Shown here: positions 25,251 through 34,819 of the stretch, piece after piece
How positions within the stretch are numbered: position 1 is the stretch's first letter
Layout of the letters: each line of letters begins with the position of its first letter
Source of the DNA: Bradyrhizobium sp. SRL28
Lineage (GTDB): Bacteria; Pseudomonadota; Alphaproteobacteria; Rhizobiales; Xanthobacteraceae
Direction: 5' to 3'
NCBI RefSeq assembly: GCF_018596315.1
Contig: NZ_JAHEAG010000028.1
Location: 1 to 64,000 of the forward strand
DNA length: 64,000 bases
The notes under the pieces: model-generated
What the model was told of the DNA's origin: nothing
The model's input: the letters and a program-made list of their open reading frames with translations, nothing else
The model's database searches: none
Position numbers and translations under genes: made by a program

Positions 25251-26656
25251 TCATCCCGTGACCCGACGCATCCATGTCAAGAATGCGGCGCAGGCGAGAA
25301 TCGATAACGCAAACAGCGCGCACGCGGCAAGCAGCGCCAACCGACTCGACTGATTCGATTCGATCGCGAAGAACACCGCGCCGATCGCCGCGACGCCCGC
25401 GGCGTTCGCAATCTGCGCCGTCGTGCCGTAGATGCCGGAGGCTGCGCCGGCGCTCGCGGGCTTCACGGTCGAGAGCACGGCGCTCGACAATGGCGCCATG
25501 ACCAGCCCCTGGCCATAGCCGAAGATCGTCAGCACCAGGGCAAGAATCATCGCGGACGGCGTATCGATCCATTCGACCGCTATCACCAGCGCCGCAAGGC
25601 CGGCAATCTGCACGGCGCAGCCCTCGATCAACACCAGCGTCCCGCGATGTTTGGCGCGCGCTCCACTATGGCGCGAAGCGATCACGAAGGTCAGCGCCAG
25701 CGGCAGAAAGACGAGCCCGGCCTGCAGCGGCGGAATCTGCAGCCCCTTCTGCATGTACATCGTCATGACGAGATAGAACGACAGATTGGCAAAGAAGAAA
25801 AAGAACACGGCGGCAAGGCCGCGCATGAACGCTTTGTCCGTCAGCAGCGAAAGATCGATCAACGGCTACCGCCGCGGCGGGCAATCGCGCGTTCGAGCCG
25901 CAGGAGGGCGGCGACGATGCCGACGCCTGCGGCCATCACCAGCCACGTCAGGGGCGACCAGTGCAGGTCGTGGCCGAACAGCAGCGGGCCGATCAGGCAC
26001 AGCAGGCCGAGAAACAGCACGATCGCACCCGGAATATCCAGCCGCGTGCCGGCCCGGCGCTGAAAGCTCGGCATGATTTTCCAGGCCGCAGCAATGATGG
26101 CAACTCCGAAGGGCACATTGACGAAGAACACCGCACGCCAGCCAATCCCCGCCAGATCAAGCGTGACCAGAATGCCGCCGAGCAGGAAGCCTGCCGCACC
26201 GGCAAGGCCGAGCACGATGCCGTAGATGCCGAAGGCGCGCGCCCGCGAGGCATCCGCAAACAGCAAATGAAGGGTTGCAAGCACCTGCGGCACCATCAGC
26301 GCCGCCGTCGCACCCTGCGCCAGCCGCGCGGCGATCAGTTCAGGGCCGGATTGCGCCAGTCCGCACCACAGCGAGGTGACGGTGAAGCCCGCCACGCCCG
26401 CGATGAACACGTTTCGCGCGCCATAGATATCGCCGAGCCGGCCGCCGGTGACGACCAGCGTGGCATAAGCGATCAGGTAGATCGCGATGACAGCCTCGAT
26501 CTGCGCCGCGCTCGCGTGCAGCTCAGTCGCGATGGTCGGGATCGCAACGTTGACGATGAAAGCGTCGACCCCGAACATGAATTGCGCCGCGACGACGGTC
26601 GCAAGCACCCACCAGCGGCGCGATGTATCGACGGGGGCTGAGACGATCTGATGCAT
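25251..26656 (-). pseudogene. MFS transporter (DHA2/EmrB-QacA type) split by a one-base frameshift
   Basis: Two adjacent frames together make one 14-span drug:proton antiporter-like protein. The N-terminal part (25859-26656, 265 aa) carries motif A GGRLGDIYGARN and motif C-like LGLAGAAGFLLGG; the C-terminal part (25251-25862, 203 aa) carries the remaining spans. The N-part ends RRGGSR-stop exactly where the C-part begins LIDLSLLTDKAF through a TTGA overlap. Adding one C in the AGCCG run (about 25863-25867) restores GGSPLIDLSLL, the junction expected in intact relatives. It may be a true frameshift, a sequencing error, or, less likely, two coupled half-proteins. It is divergent from the LLM monooxygenase gene. 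Confidence 0.85.
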
Positions 26657-26939
26657 GAGAAAGGGCCTTGTCCGCGACTCTTTGCCCGGGATGATCTCAA
26701 GCTTCGATCATGTCTGCGATTACCCCGGAGGTAAGCGGTCCTTCGCTGCGCCGCTCCGGCCGGATGGCGACCACGACATCGATTCCGCCCCGGCGGGGAA
26801 TTCCGGGCAACGGTAAGTCGACGAACTTCGCGCGACCACCATGCGCTGGCCGCGGGGTACGAGGATTGCCTTGCCTCTGCCCACCCCGTAACTTGGTCCT
26901 GAGCATACAGAAGAACAATGAATCCGGAGAGAAAACCCC
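26657..26939. other. Divergent intergenic region without a convincing gene
   Basis: This 283-bp gap separates the MFS gene (minus) from the LLM oxidoreductase gene (plus) and must hold both promoters. TTGCCT (26868) and downstream AT-richer CATACAG are a weak promoter candidate for the plus gene. The overlapping frames on either strand show no family residues. Confidence 0.4.
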
Positions 26940-28181
26940 ATGGCGCGTCTCAAGTTCGGAGCCTTTCTCGCCCCGCATCATCCGATCGGCGAAAATCCGC
27001 TGCTGCAGTTCCGCCGCGATCTCGATTTCGTCGAACAGATCGACACGCTCGGCTTCGACGAATTCTGGTGCGGCGAGCACCATTCCTCGGGCTGGGAAAT
27101 GATCGCCTCGCCGGAAATGTTTTTGGCGGCCGCCGGCGAGCGCACCAAGCGCATCAAGCTCGGCACCGGCGTGATTTCGCTACCCTATCATCACCCCTAC
27201 AACGTCGCGCAGCGCATGGTGCAGCTCGACTGGATGACCGGCGGCCGCGCGATCTTCGGCTCCGGCCCGGGCGCGCTGGCCTCCGATGCGCACACGCTCG
27301 GCATCGACCCGATGACGCAGCGCGACCGCCAGGACGAGGCGATCGCGATCATCCGCCGCCTGTTCAAAGGCGAGCGCGTCACCGCCAAGAGCGACTGGTT
27401 CACGATGAACGATGCCGCGCTGCAATTGCTGCCGTTGCAGGAAGACATGCCGTTCGTGGTCGCCTCGCAGATCTCGCCCTCAGGCATGACGCTCGCCGGC
27501 AAATACGGCATCGGAATCATCTCGCTCGGCTCGATGTCGACGCAGGGCCTGATGGCGCTGCCTACGCAATGGGGCTTTGCCGAAGACGCCGCCAAGAAGG
27601 CCGGCACCACCGTGAGCCGTTCCGACTGGCGTGTGCTCCTGAGCTGGCACATCGCCGAGACGCGCGAACAGGCGCAGCGCGAGGCCGGCCCGGGCCTGAT
27701 GCGCTGGCACAATGAATATAATGTCCGCACGCTGCAGCGGCCGGGCCTGGAGCCGTTCACCTCGCCCGAAGACGCGCTCGAGAAGACCGCCGGCGGCGAG
27801 AATGCCGCCTCCACCATCGGCACGCCGGATGACCTGGTCAAAACCATCAAGAACCTGATGCAGGTCTCGGGCGGCGTCGGCACCATCATCGGCTTCGTGC
27901 ACGACTGGGCCAACCCGGAAAATACCCGCCGAAGCTGGGACATGGTCGCGCGCTACGTGATTCCGGAAATCAACGGCTACGTTAAAGGACTCCGCGAGTC
28001 GCAAAAATTCCTGATCGAGAACCGCGCGGTGTTCGAGCGGGCGGGTCAGGCCGTGATGGCGAAAATCATGGAGAACGAAAAGGCCGCCGCCGCGCTGGCC
28101 CATACCGGCCCCGGCCGGGTCGCGATCCCGACCATCAACGCGCCCGATCTGCAGAAGGAAGCGGCGAAGCGCAAGGCGTGA
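26940..28181 (+). CDS. LLM-class flavin-dependent monooxygenase
   Basis: Luciferase-like flavoenzyme of 413 aa using FMN supplied by a separate reductase. Landmarks are LKFGAFLAPHHPIGENP, FDEFWCGEHHSSGWEM, RIKLGTGVISLPYHHP and AQRMVQLDWMTGGRAIFGSGPG. Overall it resembles limonene 1,2-monooxygenase/alkane-type LLM proteins. The C-terminal helical extension (about 340-413) is longer than in SsuD. GGAGAG lies about 8 nt before the ATG. A cytochrome P450 gene lies downstream on the same strand, but 375 bp and a repeat intervene, so co-transcription is unlikely. The substrate is unknown. Confidence 0.92.
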   Translation: MARLKFGAFLAPHHPIGENPLLQFRRDLDFVEQIDTLGFDEFWCGEHHSSGWEMIASPEMFLAAAGERTKRIKLGTGVISLPYHHPYNVAQRMVQLDWMTGGRAIFGSGPGALASDAHTLGIDPMTQRDRQDEAIAIIRRLFKGERVTAKSDWFTMNDAALQLLPLQEDMPFVVASQISPSGMTLAGKYGIGIISLGSMSTQGLMALPTQWGFAEDAAKKAGTTVSRSDWRVLLSWHIAETREQAQREAGPGLMRWHNEYNVRTLQRPGLEPFTSPEDALEKTAGGENAASTIGTPDDLVKTIKNLMQVSGGVGTIIGFVHDWANPENTRRSWDMVARYVIPEINGYVKGLRESQKFLIENRAVFERAGQAVMAKIMENEKAAAALAHTGPGRVAIPTINAPDLQKEAAKRKA

Positions 28182-28214
28182 CCGCGCCTCTCACGTGAGG
28201 GTCGAAGCCTGTCA

Positions 28215-28320
28215 CCCGTCATTGCGAGCGTCAGCGAAGCAATCCATTAACCCGCACTGGCGCCGAGTCGCTTGGGCTCCCTTGCGCAAACGCTTCGCGG
28301 TTGCGCAAGGGAATGACGGG
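28215..28320. repeat. Intergenic repeat, family D copy 1
   Basis: CCCGTCATTGCGAGCGTCAG CGAAGCAATCC, then CTCCCTTGCGCAAACGCTTCG with GTTGCGCAAGGG, ending AATGACGGG. This is a longer variant of the GTCATTGCGAGCGAAGCGAA unit also present at 30583, 51773, 55483 and 60651. Confidence 0.85.
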
Positions 28321-28557
28321 GCTTGCAGGCTTGCCCGGTTATTGCGCCAATACGCCATACTTCGCGTAATATTTCCTGTATGGCCTCCTGCGCTGCGAAT
28401 TCGATCGCGGCATTGTGAGCCATCGCACTTGTGGCGACGAAACAAAGGGGTATTTACCTAGGTGCATCACCGCCGCGCGCCAATATTCAGGCCGCGACAA
28501 AGCCGCCAAGAGGGTGGATAATATTTGCGATTCCGAGGCTCAACCGGAGCAACTGCC
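28321..28557. other. Intergenic leader of the P450 gene
   Basis: About 240 bp after the repeat show no gene. The stretch 28350-28385 (TACGCCATACTTCGCGTAAT then ATTTCCTGTATGG) is AT-richer than the surroundings and is the likeliest promoter area. The open frame starting at 28525 only extends the P450 without a ribosome site. Confidence 0.4.
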
Positions 28558-29934
28558 ATGTCGATGCAGAGTGTGGCTTCCCCCGTCAATATCCCGGTGC
28601 CCCCGAATCCCAAGGCGTTACGGCACATTCCTGGTCACGAAGGTTGGCCGTTCATCGGCAACACGCTGGCGGTGCTGGCCGACCCCAAAGGACAGATTGA
28701 GAAGTCGGCCGCCAAATACGGTCTGATCTACCGCACCCATCTGTTCGGCGAGACCAGCGTGACGATGCTCGGGCCCGAGGCCAACGAGCTCGTGCTGTTC
28801 GACCAGGCGCGCCTGTTCTCCTCGACCCATGGCTGGGGACCGATCCTGGGCCTGTTGTTTCCGCGCGGGCTGATGCTGCTGGATTTTGAAGAGCACCGCC
28901 TGCACCGCCGCGCGCTGTCGGTCGCGTTCAAGTCAGGGCCGATGAGGTCCTATCTCGTCGATCTCGACCGCGGCATTGCCGCGCGGGTCAAGCAGTGGAA
29001 GGCGCGGCCGGGCGAGATGCTGGTGTATCCGGCGATGAAGCAGCTCACGCTCGATCTGGCTGCGAAGTCGTTCCTCGGCGCCGACATCGGACCTGAGGTC
29101 GACGAGATCACCCGCGCCTTCATCGACATGGTGGCCGCGGCCGTGGCGCCGATCCGGCGGCCGCTGCCATTCACGCAGATGGGCCGCGGCGTTGCAGGCC
29201 GCAAGCGGATCGTTGCCTACTTCTCCGAACAGATTCCGCTGCGCCGCGCGAAAGGCGGCGGCGACGATCTGTTCTCGCAATTGTGCCAGGCGACGCACGA
29301 GGACGGCGCGCTGCTGTCGACCCAAGACATCATCGACCACATGAGTTTTCTGATGATGGCGGCGCATGACACGCTGACATCGTCGCTGACCTCCTTTGTC
29401 GGCGAGCTTGCCGCCCACCCCGAATGGCAGCAACAGTTGCGCGAGGAAGTCAAAGGCCTCGGCATCGAGGCCAACGATCCTTCCAGCATCGACAATTTCG
29501 AAAAGATGCCGCTGTCGGAAATGGCGTTCAAGGAAGCGCTGCGACTGAAGCCGCCGGTGCCATCGATGCCGCGCCGCGCGGTTCGCAACTTTTCGTTCAG
29601 GGGGTACGACGTTCCCGCCGGCACGCTGGTCGGCGTCAACCCGCTGTTCACGCACCATATGCCGGAGTTCTGGCCCGAACCGGATAAGTTCGATCCAATG
29701 CGTTTCTCTGACGAAGCGCAGCGCAACCGCCACCGTTTTGCGTGGGTGCCGTATGGCGGCGGCGCGCATATGTGCCTCGGCCTGCACTTCGCCTACATGC
29801 AGGCGAAATGTTTTGCGCGGCATTTCCTGCAGAATCTCGAAGTCTCGCTGGATCCCGGCTACAAACCGGACTGGCAGATGTGGCCGATCCCGAAACCGCG
29901 GGATGGCTTGCGGGTGGTGTTGAAGCCGTTGTGA
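28558..29934 (+). CDS. Cytochrome P450 (eukaryotic-like CYP120/CYP51-type layout)
   Basis: Heme monooxygenase of 458 aa. GGAG lies 8 nt before the ATG of MSMQSVASP. The N-terminus has the proline-rich HIPGHEGWPFIGNTL hinge seen in many eukaryotic-type P450s. The I-helix reads MMAAHDTLTS, the ExxR motif is EALR, PERF-like DPMRF follows, and the heme loop YGGGAHMCLG carries ligand C406 (Gly-rich loop starting with Tyr instead of Phe). There is no membrane anchor. Redox partners (ferredoxin and its reductase) are not encoded nearby. Substrate unknown; related enzymes oxidise retinoids, sterols or fatty acids. Confidence 0.93.
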   Translation: MSMQSVASPVNIPVPPNPKALRHIPGHEGWPFIGNTLAVLADPKGQIEKSAAKYGLIYRTHLFGETSVTMLGPEANELVLFDQARLFSSTHGWGPILGLLFPRGLMLLDFEEHRLHRRALSVAFKSGPMRSYLVDLDRGIAARVKQWKARPGEMLVYPAMKQLTLDLAAKSFLGADIGPEVDEITRAFIDMVAAAVAPIRRPLPFTQMGRGVAGRKRIVAYFSEQIPLRRAKGGGDDLFSQLCQATHEDGALLSTQDIIDHMSFLMMAAHDTLTSSLTSFVGELAAHPEWQQQLREEVKGLGIEANDPSSIDNFEKMPLSEMAFKEALRLKPPVPSMPRRAVRNFSFRGYDVPAGTLVGVNPLFTHHMPEFWPEPDKFDPMRFSDEAQRNRHRFAWVPYGGGAHMCLGLHFAYMQAKCFARHFLQNLEVSLDPGYKPDWQMWPIPKPRDGLRVVLKPL

Positions 29935-29939
29935 GATCC

Positions 29940-30059
29940 GTAGGGTGGGCAAAGCGCAGCGTGCCCACCATCTCTTAACACCACCGATGTGCATGGTGGG
30001 CACCCGGAGCCTGTCATCGGGCGCGCATTCGCGCGACCCGGTGGCTTTGCCCACCCTAC
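29940..30059. repeat. Intergenic palindromic repeat, family A copy 2
   Basis: GTAGGGTGGGCAAAGCGCAG at the left end and GCTTTGCCCACCCTAC at the right end, with a longer, less paired centre (120 bp versus about 85 in other copies). It lies between the convergent P450 and cupin genes. Confidence 0.85.
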
Positions 30060-30063
30060 GATC

Positions 30064-30558
30064 CTACTTCACGAGCGTCGTGAGTTGCGCACCCTCGTCG
30101 GCCACGAACACCGCGATCAATTCGGCGGGCTCGGTCATGCTGGCATTGGCCGAGACCAGATGCACGGCGCCCGGAGGCTCGAAGAAGGATTGCCCGACCC
30201 CAAACGTCTCGACCGGGCCGCCCGCCAACTGCGAGCGGATTTCGCCCTTGGTGACATAGGCGGTGACCGAACCGGAATGCCTGTGCGCGGGCGTGAACCC
30301 GCCGGGGCCGTAGAACACGCGCACGGTGGTCACGCGCTTGCCCGGCACGTTCGGTAACGCGTGCGATGAGATCGGCTCGACGACGTCCTGTGCAGACGAA
30401 ACGCTGTTGGCGCAAAGCGGCTCGATGATCGCCGAGACAGCATCCATGGTCGACGGCAGCGCCTTGCCGATGACAAAGGCGCAGGCGAGGCCGGCGATGA
30501 CGGCGAGGTAGAACGGACGGCCTTCTGATGTCGGTGACAGTCGGAATGTTGCAGACAT
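30064..30558 (-). CDS. Membrane-anchored cupin-domain protein
   Basis: Protein of 164 aa with one N-terminal hydrophobic segment (FYLAVIAGLACAFVIGKAL) acting as anchor or uncleaved signal, followed by a single small cupin barrel. The metal-site motif is GGFTPAHRHSGSVTAYVTKGEI, and the second motif lies around GAVHLVSANAS. The His pair and Glu are kept, so it could bind a metal. It is probably periplasmic. A family D repeat separates it from the same-strand SDR gene upstream, so an operon with the SDR is possible. Confidence 0.82.
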   Translation of the reverse strand: MSATFRLSPTSEGRPFYLAVIAGLACAFVIGKALPSTMDAVSAIIEPLCANSVSSAQDVVEPISSHALPNVPGKRVTTVRVFYGPGGFTPAHRHSGSVTAYVTKGEIRSQLAGGPVETFGVGQSFFEPPGAVHLVSANASMTEPAELIAVFVADEGAQLTTLVK

Positions 30559-30582
30559 TTGCGTCTCCCTTTCAGTATATCG

Positions 30583-30663
30583 CCGTCATTGCGAGCGAAG
30601 CGAAGCAATCCATAGTGCCGGACACCGCGTAGTGGATTGCTTCGCTTCGCTCGCAATGACGGG
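30583..30663. repeat. Intergenic palindromic repeat, family D copy 2
   Basis: CCGTCATTGCGAGCGAAGCG AAGCAATCCA ... TGGATTGCTTCGCTTCGC TCGCAATGACGGG: a nearly perfect inverted repeat of about 80 bp between two same-strand genes. Confidence 0.9.
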
Positions 30664-31506
30664 TTATCCCGCGCCCTGATCGAACGCCTTCTTCAGCGTG
30701 ACATAGCCCTGCTGCTGCTGGCTCCAGTTGCGGCCGCCGGTCATGGCGCCGTCGACCACCAGGTCGTGGCCGTTGATGAAGGAGGATTCGTCGCTCGCCA
30801 GAAACACCGCGGCATGCGCGATATCCTCAGACAGGCCGGCGCGCGGTATAGGCTGGACCGATTTGTAGATCTCGCGCATGACAGAAGTGGTCTTTTCGGC
30901 GGCCTCCACCGGCAGGCCCAGCGCCTTGCCGATAATGCCCGTCGCGATCGCGCCGGGCGAGATCGAGTTCACGCGGACGTTGGCCTCGCCGAGTTCCATT
31001 GCCACGCATTTGGTGAGATGGATGACGGCGGCCTTCGCCGCGCTATAGACCATCGACGACGAAAAGCCGGCCAGGCGGCCGGCGATGCTGCCATTGTTGA
31101 TGATGCTGCCGGCACCCTGCTTCCGCATATGGGGGGCCGCATGTTTCATGCCGAGCATCACGCTGCGCACCAGCGTCGCCATCGCGGCGTCGAAACGCTC
31201 GACCTCGAGCCCTTCGATGCCGCCGGTTTGCGCCGGGCCGCCGGCATTGTTGAACAGGCAATCGATGCGGCCGAATTTCTCCACCGAAAGCGCGATCAGC
31301 GCCTTCATCTGCTCTTCCACCGTGACATCGGTCTGGCGAAAGATGCAGTTGGCGCCGAGCTTCCTGGCCAGCGCCTCACCCTCCGGTGCGCGGCGCCCGG
31401 CGATCACGATTTTTGCGCCTTCGGCGACGAATATCTCGGCGGTGTGCAGTCCGATGCCGCTGGTCGCACCGGTGATCACCGCAACCTTGCCATCCAACCG
31501 TCCCAT
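30664..31506 (-). CDS. Short-chain dehydrogenase/reductase
   Basis: NAD(P)-dependent oxidoreductase of 280 aa. The start at MGRLDGKVAV has GGGGG 7-8 nt upstream; the frame is open to 31692 without family residues. The dinucleotide motif is TGATSGIG, NNAGG follows, the catalytic Ser is in GSIAG, and YSAAK holds Tyr and Lys. RVNSISPGAIATGI and an extended C-terminal tail (GGRNWSQQQQGYVTLKKAF) follow. Its substrate cannot be told from sequence. It is divergent from the HWE kinase gene. Confidence 0.92.
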   Translation of the reverse strand: MGRLDGKVAVITGATSGIGLHTAEIFVAEGAKIVIAGRRAPEGEALARKLGANCIFRQTDVTVEEQMKALIALSVEKFGRIDCLFNNAGGPAQTGGIEGLEVERFDAAMATLVRSVMLGMKHAAPHMRKQGAGSIINNGSIAGRLAGFSSSMVYSAAKAAVIHLTKCVAMELGEANVRVNSISPGAIATGIIGKALGLPVEAAEKTTSVMREIYKSVQPIPRAGLSEDIAHAAVFLASDESSFINGHDLVVDGAMTGGRNWSQQQQGYVTLKKAFDQGAG

Positions 31507-31697
31507 GTCGTCGCCCCCCTGTCGCCGCCGGTTACGCCAATATTCCCGCCTCTTGCCGACAAGGCAAGCGAGCTTTGTTCCACTGTGATCACCCGCACTG
31601 AGCCGGCTTTTGCAGCCGTCGGCGGCCCCGAAATCCCCTATTTTCGGTATGCTCGGCCATATTTTGGATTCGCTGATCACGTGAAGTGACAACTCCG

Positions 31698-32660
31698 ATG
31701 AAGAAATTGATCGACGAATTCAGGCGCGGCTGGCAGGGAATTTCCCAGCCCTCGCTGCTTTTCAGCACGGCCTTCGCGGCTGGCTGCCTGGTCCTGTCGA
31801 CGATCGCCCGGTGGGGCATAGCCCAGCTCCGTCCCGACGTATTCTTCACACCCTATTTCCCGGCCGTGTTCCTGGCCGCCGCCGTCGGCGGCGCCCGGAT
31901 CGGAATCGCGACGGCAATCGCGGGAGGCGTGCTCGGCCTCACCGTCAATTTCGATAGCAGCGTTGCCGATTCCGCGCGGCTTGCGCTGCTCGTGATGTTC
32001 TGGGCGGTTTGCGGCTTCGCCATCTGGGGCGTCGAGCATTACCGAACGATCGTCGCGCAACAGCGGGAAGATTCGAAACGCCTGATCAGGGAAGAGGAAT
32101 ACCGCAAGCTCCTGGTCGAGGAATTGCAGCACCGGCTCAAGAACAAGACGTCGACGATCCACGCCGTGCTGCATCAGGTGCTGCAGAACCAGCCGCAGAT
32201 CTGGGGTAGCATCGATAGCCGCCTCCGCGCGCTGTCGGCGACCGACGATTTGATCGCGCGGCTGGACGGCCGCGGCTGCGACATCAAGGATATGCTGCAT
32301 TCCGAACTCGGTCCGTACGGTCACGTCCGATTCAATCTAAACGGCGATCCACTGTTCCTGCCGGCCAAGCTGGCGGTCAGCCTGGCGCTGATCTTTCATG
32401 AGCTGGCCACCAATGCGGGCAAGTACGGCGCGTTTTCTTCGGCCCGCGGGCTGTTGCAGGTGTCGTGGACGGTGTCGGAGAGCCGCCTCAACGTCACCTG
32501 GGATGAAACGGAAGGTCCCGCGGTCGAAAACGTCGGCCCGGCCGGCTTCGGCACCAAGCTGTTGCAATCGGCGCTTCGCGCGTTCGACGGCAAGACCGAG
32601 ATCCGCTTCCTCAAGACCGGCGTGCATTGCACGATGCAATGCCGGCTTCCCGCGAATTAG
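31698..32660 (+). CDS. Membrane HWE/HisKA_2-type sensor histidine kinase
   Basis: Kinase of about 320 aa (GTG at 31686 is an alternative start; neither has a clear ribosome site). A DUF4118/MASE-like N-terminus with three to four spans (about 20-115) is followed by a cytoplasmic helix and the phosphoacceptor H145 in EELQHRLKNK, the box typical of HWE/HisKA_2 kinases. The N-box HELATNAGKYGAFS and the late GPAGFGTKLLQSAL follow. Such kinases often drive receiver proteins or the general stress response. No regulator gene is adjacent; instead two cyclic-di-GMP proteins follow on the same strand. Confidence 0.9.
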   Translation: MKKLIDEFRRGWQGISQPSLLFSTAFAAGCLVLSTIARWGIAQLRPDVFFTPYFPAVFLAAAVGGARIGIATAIAGGVLGLTVNFDSSVADSARLALLVMFWAVCGFAIWGVEHYRTIVAQQREDSKRLIREEEYRKLLVEELQHRLKNKTSTIHAVLHQVLQNQPQIWGSIDSRLRALSATDDLIARLDGRGCDIKDMLHSELGPYGHVRFNLNGDPLFLPAKLAVSLALIFHELATNAGKYGAFSSARGLLQVSWTVSESRLNVTWDETEGPAVENVGPAGFGTKLLQSALRAFDGKTEIRFLKTGVHCTMQCRLPAN

Positions 32661-32863
32661 CCCGTTTTCCAGCGAAGCGGGGATCGCCGGCGAAGCGCGC
32701 TAACCGACATTCGCTTCGCATGCGATCCTCTGCTTCGGCGTTGACACTCTGTTAATGACGATCGAGTCCAACGCCGTTGGAAATCGCTGACTTCTACGGT
32801 TGTTACGGTTTTTCGCAGTTCCGCTTAACCAATGCTACAAGGGACTTTGCCAAGCTCCTTGGC

Positions 32864-34639
32864 ATGCATAGTCCCAACAAGCACGACTTTCAGACGGCGG
32901 CGACGCAAGCCAGTGATGAAAGCATATTTGAATCCGAACTGAACTTCCTGCGGGATGTCGTCAGGTTGCTTCCGGCCGGTGTGACGGTTCAGGATGAGCA
33001 CGGCGAGTTCGTGCTGATGAACGATGCCGCGACCGCCCTGCTGGAGGCGGGCGCCGCGGCGCCGTCGGCCTCGCACCTGAGCGACCGCCGCGACACCTGC
33101 CTCGAATTGCTGCGCACCGGCCGCCCCGCCGTGCTGGAAGAAGCCATTGCCGGCGGTCCGGCCAAAAAGGTGTTTCTCACCTCGCATCGGCCCATCCAGG
33201 TCGCCGGGCGCAATTTGTTGATCTCGAGCTCGACCGACATCAGCGAACAGAAGGCGTTCGAGGATCACCTGTTCCGCTCCGCCTATTACGACGAGCTGAC
33301 CGGCCTGCCGACGCGGCGCGTGATCGAGCATCGCGTCAACAGTCTGCTGAAGTACGACAACGGACAGGGCCGTTTCGCGCTGGCGTTTCTCGACATCGAC
33401 AATTTCAAGCACATCAACGACTACTACGGACATCCGGTCGGCGACAAACTGCTGGTGGAGATGGCCAAGCGGCTGGGGCTGGACCTGCGCGACTCCGACA
33501 TCCTGTCGCGGATCAGCGGCGACGAGTTCGTGCTGCTGCTCAACCCGATCCAGAACGACGCCGAGGTCGAAGAGTACATCGACTTCATCCTGCAGCGGCT
33601 GAAGGCGCCGTTCTTCATCGACCAGTCCGAGATATTCGCCTCGACCTCGATCGGCGTCAGCCTCTATCCCGAACACGGGCGCAGCTACGAGGTGCTGCGC
33701 CAGAACGCCGACATCGCGATGTACCGCGTCAAGAACGGCAGCAAAGGCGCCGCGGCGTTCTTCGATGCCAGCATGGAGCGCGAGGCGCTGGCGCGGATGA
33801 AGATCGAGCAATCGCTGCGGCTGGCTATCCTGGAAAAGCGCTTTTGCTGCGCCTTCCAGCCAAAGGTCGATATCCGGACCCAGGAGATCATCGGCGTCGA
33901 GGCGCTGGTGCGCCTGCGCGACGACGAGGGGGTGATTCAGGCCCCCAGCACCTTCATCAACCTTGCCACCGAACTGGGCCTGATCGACGAACTGACCCAT
34001 CTGGTGCTGGCGGAGATCGTCAAGTCGATCGACCTGATCAACGAGACCTTCGGCCCCGACACCACGATCAGCATGAACGTAGCGGCCAAGCAGGCCGGCA
34101 ATCCCGAATTCATGCGGCCGTTCGCCGAGGCGATCGAGGCCACCGGATTTCCAGCGCGCTTCATGATCGAGGTGACCGAGGACGCCTTCGTCACCAAGAC
34201 GCATTTTCAGGACGAGATCCTGCCGATCTTCCGCAAGCTCGGCGTCAAGATCTCGATCGACGATTTCGGCATCGGCTATTCGTCGCTGTCGGCGTTGGCC
34301 GACATTACCGCCGACGAAATCAAGATCGACCGCTCCTTCATCACCGACATCCATAAGCGTCCCCGCAGCCAGGGCATCTTGCGGGCGATCGAGTCCCTGA
34401 GCGAAGCACTCGGCATGACCGTGATCGCCGAAGGGCTCGAAAGCTTCGAGGAACTGGCCTATCTGCAGGCCGCAACCAAGATCCGCTACGCCCAGGGCTT
34501 TTACTTCTCGAGGCCGACTTTCCTGGAAGACCTCAAGCTGGTAACGCCGCGCGCCAGCGAGGCGCGCGCCAGCCTGGCTAGCCGGCCGGCACAGGAAAAC
34601 CGTCCCACCTATTCGCGCGCCGGCGGTTATCGCCGCTGA
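32864..34639 (+). CDS. PAS-GGDEF-EAL cyclic-di-GMP protein
   Basis: Cytoplasmic protein of about 591 aa. An N-terminal PAS-like sensor (about 25-135) leads to a GGDEF domain (about 145-310) with the active loop as SGDEF (218-222), a variant that is often still active. The EAL domain (about 325-575) keeps EALVRL (346-348), the metal and catalytic residues in MNVAAKQ, IEVTED, DDFGIGYSSL, KIDRSF and IAEGLE, so phosphodiesterase activity is likely. The start is uncertain: TTG at 32777 is in frame, and no good ribosome site was seen. It lies in tandem with a second GGDEF-EAL gene. Confidence 0.93.
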   Translation: MHSPNKHDFQTAATQASDESIFESELNFLRDVVRLLPAGVTVQDEHGEFVLMNDAATALLEAGAAAPSASHLSDRRDTCLELLRTGRPAVLEEAIAGGPAKKVFLTSHRPIQVAGRNLLISSSTDISEQKAFEDHLFRSAYYDELTGLPTRRVIEHRVNSLLKYDNGQGRFALAFLDIDNFKHINDYYGHPVGDKLLVEMAKRLGLDLRDSDILSRISGDEFVLLLNPIQNDAEVEEYIDFILQRLKAPFFIDQSEIFASTSIGVSLYPEHGRSYEVLRQNADIAMYRVKNGSKGAAAFFDASMEREALARMKIEQSLRLAILEKRFCCAFQPKVDIRTQEIIGVEALVRLRDDEGVIQAPSTFINLATELGLIDELTHLVLAEIVKSIDLINETFGPDTTISMNVAAKQAGNPEFMRPFAEAIEATGFPARFMIEVTEDAFVTKTHFQDEILPIFRKLGVKISIDDFGIGYSSLSALADITADEIKIDRSFITDIHKRPRSQGILRAIESLSEALGMTVIAEGLESFEELAYLQAATKIRYAQGFYFSRPTFLEDLKLVTPRASEARASLASRPAQENRPTYSRAGGYRR

Positions 34640-34708
34640 GGGGTGGGCCGCTTGCCGCGGACGGGCGCCTCGTCTCGCCGACAGAACAGCAGAAGCAGCA
34701 GAATACCG

Positions 34709-34732
34709 CTTCGGCGCGCGATCGCGCCGAAG
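34709..34732. repeat. Isolated perfect hairpin
   Basis: CTTCGGCGCG CGAT CGCGCCGAAG is a 10-bp stem with a 4-nt loop between the two GGDEF-EAL genes. No T run follows on either strand, so it is not a canonical terminator. It may attenuate or stabilise read-through transcripts. Confidence 0.5.
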
Positions 34733-34819
34733 GACACGCGATTAAGCCTTAGGTAACCGGATTTCCTAACGGCTTATGTCATCCGCCCATCGTATGCATG
34801 TTCCCGGGGAGAAGGGAGA

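Noticed and set aside
32741..32770. TTGACA as a -35 box for the first GGDEF-EAL gene
   Set aside because: No acceptable -10 box lies 16-18 bp downstream.
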